Assembly: GCA_017306715.1 (NCBI GenBank)
Contig: JAFKHV010000008.1
Span: 62,001-126,000 of the forward strand
Origin: Legionella sp.
GTDB taxonomy: Bacteria; Pseudomonadota; Gammaproteobacteria; Legionellales; Legionellaceae
DNA length: 64,000 nt
Direction: 5' to 3'
Part shown: one piece after another, positions 60,169 to 64,000 of the stretch
Layout: each line of letters starts with the position of its first letter
Numbering within the stretch: the stretch's first letter is position 1
Translations under genes and position numbers: made by a program
The notes under the pieces: generated by a model
Databases searched by the model: none
Seen by the model: the letters and a program-made list of their open reading frames with translations, nothing else
Told to the model about the DNA's origin: nothing

Positions 60169-60575
60169 AGGGTTGTTTCCTTGTCGCTTGGTACCTGTTT
60201 CATGCCAAATGGATTAATCGAAACACGTACATTATTGTAATGGATGTATTGAAAATCACCGCAGGTATTATTGATATATTCCAGAGAAGTCTTTTTAAAT
60301 TCTTCTGATTTTTCTTTGCTAATCCCTTCACCAGAAAACAACGTATTCATTCTGGATAGATACATTAAGTTGGGAATGGATACGTGAATATGCTCTATCA
60401 TTTTTCTAACTTCTTCATCAAAAACACTGTGTGATTTTGATAAATCAACATCATTAAGAGCACACCATTCCAAAACTTTTTTAAGCGATTTACCAATGGA
60501 AATATTGTTTTGATCTGCTATTTTTTTTAAATAATTTTCTTCATTTCTTTCTATTCTTATGGATAAAGGCATCAT
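60159..60575 (-). CDS. Small DNA-binding protein, RHH-like (relaxosome candidate)
   Basis: 138 aa. The N-terminus MPLSIRIERNEENYLKKIADQNNISIGKSLKKVLEW has the strand plus two-helix pattern of ribbon-helix-helix proteins; a helical C-terminal domain follows. It begins 64 nt from the cluster of GTATGC/GCATAC inverted repeats at 60639-60777, which are likely its binding sites and would autoregulate the pair. Confidence 0.6.
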   Translation of the reverse strand: MMPLSIRIERNEENYLKKIADQNNISIGKSLKKVLEWCALNDVDLSKSHSVFDEEVRKMIEHIHVSIPNLMYLSRMNTLFSGEGISKEKSEEFKKTSLEYINNTCGDFQYIHYNNVRVSINPFGMKQVPSDKETTLWK

Positions 60576-60638
60576 TGCTTTGTTCTCCTTATTGACCGAT
60601 TACTGCAAGGATTTGTAATTAGAATCAAGTATGTTGTC

Positions 60639-60777
60639 GTATGCCTTGGCATACATTTGAATTCTATAGCATACTTTCCGTATACTCTGGCATACATGCG
60701 TATGCTATAGTATACTAATGAATATGACCATTGATAATACTGTATTATATGGATAATCTAAGTATACTATTGTATAC
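60639..60777. repeat. Cluster of GTATGC/GCATAC inverted repeats
   Basis: GTATGCC-TT-GGCATAC (60639-60654); CTATAGCATAC (60664-60674) perfectly inverted to GTATGCTATAG (60700-60710); GTATAC...GGCATAC (60680-60695) opposite GTATGC...GTATAC; and GTATAC at 60762 and 60772. At least eight related half-sites are packed in 140 bp upstream of the two - strand genes. Typical of operator or oriT accessory-protein arrays. Confidence 0.75.
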
Positions 60778-61048
60778 AGATTGATTTCATTAAAAATGTT
60801 ACATTATTTGAGAAAAATGGTATAAACATTATTTATTCGTTAATAATCAATGACTTGCAACGGAACTATCTGGCCAGAGCCACTGCGTGGTGTGTGAGGG
60901 GTCAGAACAAAGCACAGGATACAATTCAAAAAGGACATAATTTAGATATACTACTAGTACAAACAAAATCAGTGATTTAAAAGCAGGTAAATCTGGGCGT
61001 GTGCAGGTTTACAATTTAGGAATAAGTTAAATTAAATAAGGAATATTT
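60778..61048. other. Candidate oriT core and nic region
   Basis: No gene. GCCACTGCGTGGTGTGTGAG at 60879-60898 recalls the F nic segment GCGTGGGGTGTGGTGC as I remember it, with a CCAC-TGC-GTGG mini-hairpin (60880-60890) on its 5' side. It lies about 1 kb past the traI stop and next to the inverted-repeat cluster. The exact nick is unknown; a position near 60896/60897 would be the F-like expectation. Confidence 0.45.
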
Positions 61049-61387
61049 ATGAAAATTTTTGACTGGTTAAATTCAACCTTATCATCCATTAAAAATGGAT
61101 TTGCGAATACAGGACACGATGCGCATCCATTTAGTGACGAAAACCAGAACCGAATAAATCCAGCAAGTAGTCTACCGATGAATGGTTCGGTTGATATCCA
61201 TGGCAATCCTTTTGGCACTGGAAGCTCAATAAGTCATGATCCCTTTGCAGAAAGTCATCGCCATCATAATCATTTTAATGATCATACCAATTCTTTTAAT
61301 GATTATCATAACCATCACAATCATCACGACACGCTACAAAATTCATTTTCTCATCATGACTATCATGATCCATTTAGAAATTATTAA
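61049..61387 (+). CDS. Histidine-rich small protein
   Basis: 112 aa. The N-terminus (MKIFDWLNSTLSSIKNGFAN) may be an amphipathic helix. The C-terminal 45 residues are dense in His, Asp, Asn and Phe (HRHHNHFNDH; YHNHHNHHDT; HHDYHDPF), a possible nickel, zinc or copper-binding tail. No signal peptide. First gene after the candidate oriT on the + strand, so it may enter the recipient early. Not recognised. Confidence 0.6.
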   Translation: MKIFDWLNSTLSSIKNGFANTGHDAHPFSDENQNRINPASSLPMNGSVDIHGNPFGTGSSISHDPFAESHRHHNHFNDHTNSFNDYHNHHNHHDTLQNSFSHHDYHDPFRNY

Positions 61388-61525
61388 GATAGTAAATGCA
61401 GGGTTCATCAAGCAATAATTTCATTCATTTAAGATACATATATTTTTATTATTTTTTAATTAATTTCTAATGATAAATAAAAATTATTTTGATACATTAT
61501 TGATGTCGATAAATGGAGATTTATT

Positions 61526-61747
61526 ATGGCTTTACTGAACGCTAAAAGAATTGCAGATAAAGAAAAAATTAAACTTGAGATTGATAAAGATATCTATGCG
61601 GAAATTAAGAACTATTGCACATGGTCTGGAATTAGTGAAATAGATCACTTTTTTGAAGAAGCTGCTTCTTTTATTTTTTCGAAAGACAAAGAGTGGAAAA
61701 ATCACATTCGATCAATCAAACGTGAAAAAATCAAAGAGTCAATGTGA
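61526..61747 (+). CDS. Small protein, possible RHH regulator
   Basis: 73 aa. KEKIKLEIDKDIYAEIKNYCTWSGISEIDHFFEEAASFIF reads as a strand followed by two helices, as in ribbon-helix-helix proteins, with a basic C-terminal tail. Ribosome-binding site GGAG 8 nt upstream of the ATG. Its stop overlaps the region of the next gene's start, so the two are probably coupled. Confidence 0.55.
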   Translation: MALLNAKRIADKEKIKLEIDKDIYAEIKNYCTWSGISEIDHFFEEAASFIFSKDKEWKNHIRSIKREKIKESM

Positions 61748-61752
61748 ATATT

Positions 61753-62010
61753 ATGTATGATCCAAATGAAGCAAACAAAACATATCTGAATTTATTGAAA
61801 GAGAAAGGCGTGGTTTCTGGTATAAAAAGCGCATTACTTGTAATAACAATTTATGTTTTTAATAAGGCAGTTAATCAACAAGACACCTCTATTTTTAATA
61901 TAGCATTTGTTTATTTTTTCTTTTGCATTTATTTCTCTTTTAAATCTAAATTCGTTCGTTTTTTGCGTGGTCATTTACGTGGTGAAGAATTTAGAAATAA
62001 ATCAGATTAA
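61753..62010 (+). CDS. Small membrane protein
   Basis: About 85 aa from the ATG at 61753; a GTG at 61744 overlapping the previous stop (ATGTGA) is the alternative start. Two hydrophobic segments (GIKSALLVITIYVFNKAV; IFNIAFVYFFFCIYFSF) form a likely membrane hairpin, followed by a basic tail (KSKFVRFLRGHLRG). Not recognised; possibly an exclusion-type or small accessory protein. Confidence 0.5.
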   Translation: MYDPNEANKTYLNLLKEKGVVSGIKSALLVITIYVFNKAVNQQDTSIFNIAFVYFFFCIYFSFKSKFVRFLRGHLRGEEFRNKSD

Positions 62011-62073
62011 TAAATACATATTCATTTCTATGGTCATAAACATATGGCCAGATTAGTAACTCGATAATTGCTT

Positions 62074-62364
62074 CTAGGCAGCAACTCGATCATTAATAAC
62101 CAAAGAAACAGACACATGGGCTTTTGCCAACATATTCACTAACATATCAATAGTGAATTTTTGAATCAGACCTCGTTTTAAATCACTAATTCTCGGCTGA
62201 GATACCCCCAGCACTTTTGCAGCCATAGCTTGGGTTAAGTGATGTTCTTTAATATAGTGTTCTATAGCACGCATCAAAGCAGCTCGAATTTTCAAATTCT
62301 CAGCCTCTGTGCTATCAAAACCTAAATCATCAAAGATACTCCCTTTTGTTTCATGAGTAGTCAT
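62074..62364 (-). CDS. HTH antitoxin (HigA-like, HTH_37 type)
   Basis: 96 aa. A central Cro/C1-type HTH: HHLTQAMAAKVLGVSQPRISDLKRGLIQKFTIDMLVNMLAKA. The N-terminus (SIFDDLGFDSTEAENLKIRAALM) is typical of antitoxins following Gp49/HigB-like toxins. One nucleotide after the toxin stop, same strand. Neutralises the toxin and probably represses the operon through the palindrome at 62702-62721. Confidence 0.88.
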   Translation of the reverse strand: MTTHETKGSIFDDLGFDSTEAENLKIRAALMRAIEHYIKEHHLTQAMAAKVLGVSQPRISDLKRGLIQKFTIDMLVNMLAKAHVSVSLVINDRVAA

Positions 62365-62365
62365 T

Positions 62366-62695
62366 TTATACCTCGCTCTTTAATTGAGCTATTTCTTTAA
62401 ATCGCTTTTTCGCCAGTTCAATATCTTTTTGGCTCGTTTTTTGAGTCTTTTTAATAAACGAATGCAATATATAAATGCCGTCTGCAAATTGGGCTGCATA
62501 AATCACACGGTACTCATTTTCAACATGAATTCGTATTTCTTTAACACCCTTTCCGATGGAAACCATTGGCTTCCAATCTGCCGGTTCTAAGCCACGCTGC
62601 ACTCTATCCAGATTATATCCGGCTACTTGTTTTGCCTGTTTAGAGAACTCCAGTAGATCATCGTAACTAGAGCCTAACCATATTATTCTTTTCAT
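62366..62695 (-). CDS. HigB/Gp49-like toxin
   Basis: 109 aa. The pattern KRIIWLGSSYDDLLEFSKQAKQVAGYNLDRVQRG, then KGVKEIRIHVENEYRVIYAAQFADGIYILHSFIKKTQKTSQKDIELAKKR, is characteristic of phage-derived Gp49-like/HigB toxins of the RelE superfamily. Toxin-first operon with an HTH antitoxin. Second such module in the window, unrelated in sequence to the pair at 5033-5723. Confidence 0.9.
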   Translation of the reverse strand: MKRIIWLGSSYDDLLEFSKQAKQVAGYNLDRVQRGLEPADWKPMVSIGKGVKEIRIHVENEYRVIYAAQFADGIYILHSFIKKTQKTSQKDIELAKKRFKEIAQLKSEV

Positions 62696-62701
62696 GGTTA
62701 A

Positions 62702-62721
62702 TTATATAAAATTTTATATAA
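62702..62721. promoter_or_regulatory. 20-bp palindrome at toxin-antitoxin promoter
   Basis: TTATATAAAATTTTATATAA is a perfect palindrome 7 nt upstream of the toxin start. It is fully AT, includes -10-like hexamers, and is well placed to be the antitoxin operator. Confidence 0.55.
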
Positions 62722-62738
62722 AAATGCAAGCCGAGTAA

Positions 62739-62915
62739 TCACTCGACCATCTCAATTAATGATTTAAGTGAGTAGCCACACAAGCAAATAAAAACAGAAT
62801 CTATTTCTTGTTGATAGTGACTGTTTCTATAGAGTTCCGTCAGATAATCTGATTGTTTATCACTATGTTCCTCATCTTCACCCATCACTTGAGCAACGCA
62901 TTCAATTAAATTCAT
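62739..62915 (-). CDS. Small protein, paralogue of the 2289-2456 gene
   Basis: 58 aa, ATG at 62915 with AAGGA 7 nt upstream. It starts MNLIECVAQVMGEDEEHSDK and contains VFICLCGYSLKSLIE. The gene at 2289 has the same plan: MNLIE start, acidic segment, KQS, then CFTCLCGYSLSSLI. Both belong to leading-region-like clusters and have hairpins upstream. Function unknown. The frame is closed by TGA at 62741-62739. Confidence 0.6.
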   Translation of the reverse strand: MNLIECVAQVMGEDEEHSDKQSDYLTELYRNSHYQQEIDSVFICLCGYSLKSLIEMVE

Positions 62916-62947
62916 GAAATATCCTTATACTTGATCTTAATCGATAG

Positions 62948-62969
62948 AGCCTCCACTCGACAGGAGGCT
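62948..62969 (-). promoter_or_regulatory. Hairpin upstream of small gene
   Basis: AGCCTCC (62948-62954) / GGAGGCT (62963-62969), perfect 7-bp stem, 32 nt before the ATG at 62915. May end the previous transcript or act as a leader. Confidence 0.45.
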
Positions 62970-62989
62970 GCCACTTACTTAATTTTTGA

Positions 62990-63262
62990 TTAACTCTGAA
63001 TTAACTCCCAATCCCCAAAATACCCATCAGCCGTTTGGAGTAGATCCTCTTGAAACCTCAAAACCAATGCGAAATCTCCAAATACATCCCACCCTGTTTG
63101 CTTTTGTGCTTTATAAAGGTCTTGCTCACTCTCAAAATGAACATATATTTCGCCATACGTACCAGTTAAACCAGTAATTCCGTTAATCGTTGGACCATCA
63201 AAACCCCAATCTTGCAAAGACTCATCAGGTGTTGTTCTGCCATGGAATAAATGTAATTGCAT
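62990..63262 (-). CDS. Hypothetical protein, 90 aa
   Basis: Soluble, beta-rich looking: QLHLFHGRTTPDESLQDWGFDGPTINGITGLTGTYGEIYVHFESEQD and a C-terminal ADGYFGDWELIQS. AGAGGG lies about 8 nt before the ATG. Not recognised by name; small plasmid proteins of this kind are frequently found beside ArdB/KlcA. Co-oriented with the antirestriction gene. Confidence 0.6.
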   Translation of the reverse strand: MQLHLFHGRTTPDESLQDWGFDGPTINGITGLTGTYGEIYVHFESEQDLYKAQKQTGWDVFGDFALVLRFQEDLLQTADGYFGDWELIQS

Positions 63263-63299
63263 GTTATATCCCTCTAATTTTATTCATCGCTGCTAAAAC

Positions 63300-63327
63300 C
63301 CCACAACAAATAATCGCTTTATTGTGG
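63300..63327 (-). terminator. Hairpin after the antirestriction gene
   Basis: CCCCACAA and TTGTGGGG form an 8-bp perfect stem in the 73-nt gap between the ArdB-like gene and the 90-aa gene, followed on the - strand by TTTTAG. Could act as a weak terminator or processing site. Confidence 0.45.
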
Positions 63328-63335
63328 GGACGGAT

Positions 63336-63755
63336 TTAATCAATTGCCGCAAAAATTTGTTTGAATTCGTGATGTTGTCCGGCAAAATCTAAGAGGGCGT
63401 AATATTTATCTATTATTTCATCTGATTCGGTTCGCCATGCGAGATTATTTAGGGCGTAGGTTGTGGCAATAATCCCCGCAGCATCGCTAGATACGCTTCC
63501 CTCGTAGCCATTACCATGAACAAAGATATTGAATGGCTCGCTTGACTGGGGTGCTATATAAAAACCATTGTTACTCAGCTCGTAAAAATCCCAATATCCA
63601 CCATGGTATGTGTTACAAATAGTACCCATGGTTCGGTATACCGAAGATTCAAAGCTTAAGTATTCTTTGTTTAAATGCTTAGGGAGAAAGGCCAATCGTT
63701 GATTGTCTGAAATTAATTGAGATTGAATGAGGAATTGTTGTCTTTCAGTATTCAT
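63336..63755 (-). CDS. ArdB/KlcA-family antirestriction protein
   Basis: 139 aa. RLAFLPKHLNKEYLSFESSVYRTMGTICNTYHGGYWDFYELSNNGFYIAPQ followed by FVHGNGYEGSVSSDAAGIIATTYALNNLAW matches the ArdB/KlcA family. These proteins inhibit type I restriction systems in the recipient after conjugation. GGAG lies 6 nt before the ATG. Its presence near the right end, with ssb and DUF932 near the left end, marks both ends as leading-region-like. Confidence 0.92.
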   Translation of the reverse strand: MNTERQQFLIQSQLISDNQRLAFLPKHLNKEYLSFESSVYRTMGTICNTYHGGYWDFYELSNNGFYIAPQSSEPFNIFVHGNGYEGSVSSDAAGIIATTYALNNLAWRTESDEIIDKYYALLDFAGQHHEFKQIFAAID

Positions 63756-64000
63756 GTGAAGCTCCTTATTTTTCTATTATGTTCCTAAGTGAACAAATAC
63801 AGTATCTCAAAATACCCTGATAATGTCAATAATAAACATCTATTTTAATGACGTTTTTGTAATTATTTTAGTTGGAACACTTGATGCCTAAATAATAATG
63901 CATCATTTTCTTTTTATACTTCTGCTTCTTAAAAGCATACGTAATATCCAAAATAAGAAAACAAAATCTATCTCTAATTTTTTTAATCATAACAATATCC
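63756..64000. other. AT-rich right edge
   Basis: No supported reading frame. It probably contains the promoter of the ArdB-like gene; no boxes were assigned. A gene might begin beyond the window. Confidence 0.4.

Overview
The window looks like most or all of a conjugative plasmid (or plasmid-like mobile element) of Legionella or a close gammaproteobacterial relative. The evidence is AT-rich DNA, a complete F-type transfer (tra) region preceded by a prpA-lvrA-lvrB-CsrA-like regulatory block as described for Legionella mobile elements, an IncFII-like RepA with an origin-like region beside it, a ParA-type partition operon with an iteron array, and leading-region genes (ssb, ArdB-type antirestriction, DUF932, toxin-antitoxin modules). 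Nothing in the window proves circularity, and no rRNA or tRNA gene was recognised.

Layout. 1-3.3 kb: 3' end of a tyrosine recombinase gene, then a leading-region-like series of small + strand genes (coiled-coil protein, ssb, DUF932), most with their own leader hairpin. 3.5-8.1 kb: an unknown 477-aa protein, a HigBA-like toxin-antitoxin pair, a tyrosine recombinase with a symmetric core-type site at its 5' end, and an ORF6N protein. 8.3-19.4 kb: a copper-resistance island: receiver-domain protein, DUF305 protein and Csp-type copper storage protein on +, facing a long - strand operon csoR - copper P-type ATPase - TolC/MFP/RND efflux - small periplasmic protein - multicopper oxidase, headed by a 40-bp perfect palindrome. 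19.5-24.3 kb: diguanylate cyclase, a decayed Hpt-like gene, a divergent CsrA-like protein, a coiled-coil membrane protein and a 437-aa protein. 24.3-28.7 kb: plasmid maintenance: origin-like region with three perfect DnaA boxes, repA, a possible antisense copy-control RNA, the parAB-like operon, eleven 22-bp iterons and a 124-bp MITE-like element.

28.8-32.4 kb: a very AT-rich insert carrying an MFS transporter, a 65-aa peptide and a methyltransferase that matches the backbone N-methyltransferases of borosin RiPPs, including the catalytic Tyr/Arg/Tyr/Tyr spacing. This looks like a split-borosin biosynthesis locus and is the best candidate for an undescribed system here. A convergent 446-aa protein of unknown function lies directly after it.

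32.5-59.8 kb: S24-type repressor (prpA-like), lvrA, lvrB, a CsrA paralogue, traT, and traA-L-E-K-B-V-C-trbI-W-U-trbC-N-F-trbB-H-G-D-I in F order. Most genes overlap or nearly touch, consistent with one operon. TraI has an extra C-terminal primase/Toprim-like section. 59.8-61 kb: two small, probably relaxosome, proteins on - and a repeat-rich non-coding segment that is a plausible oriT. 61-64 kb: a His-rich protein, a possible ribbon-helix-helix protein, a second HigBA-type module, a paralogue of a small protein from the left end, and an ArdB-type antirestriction protein.
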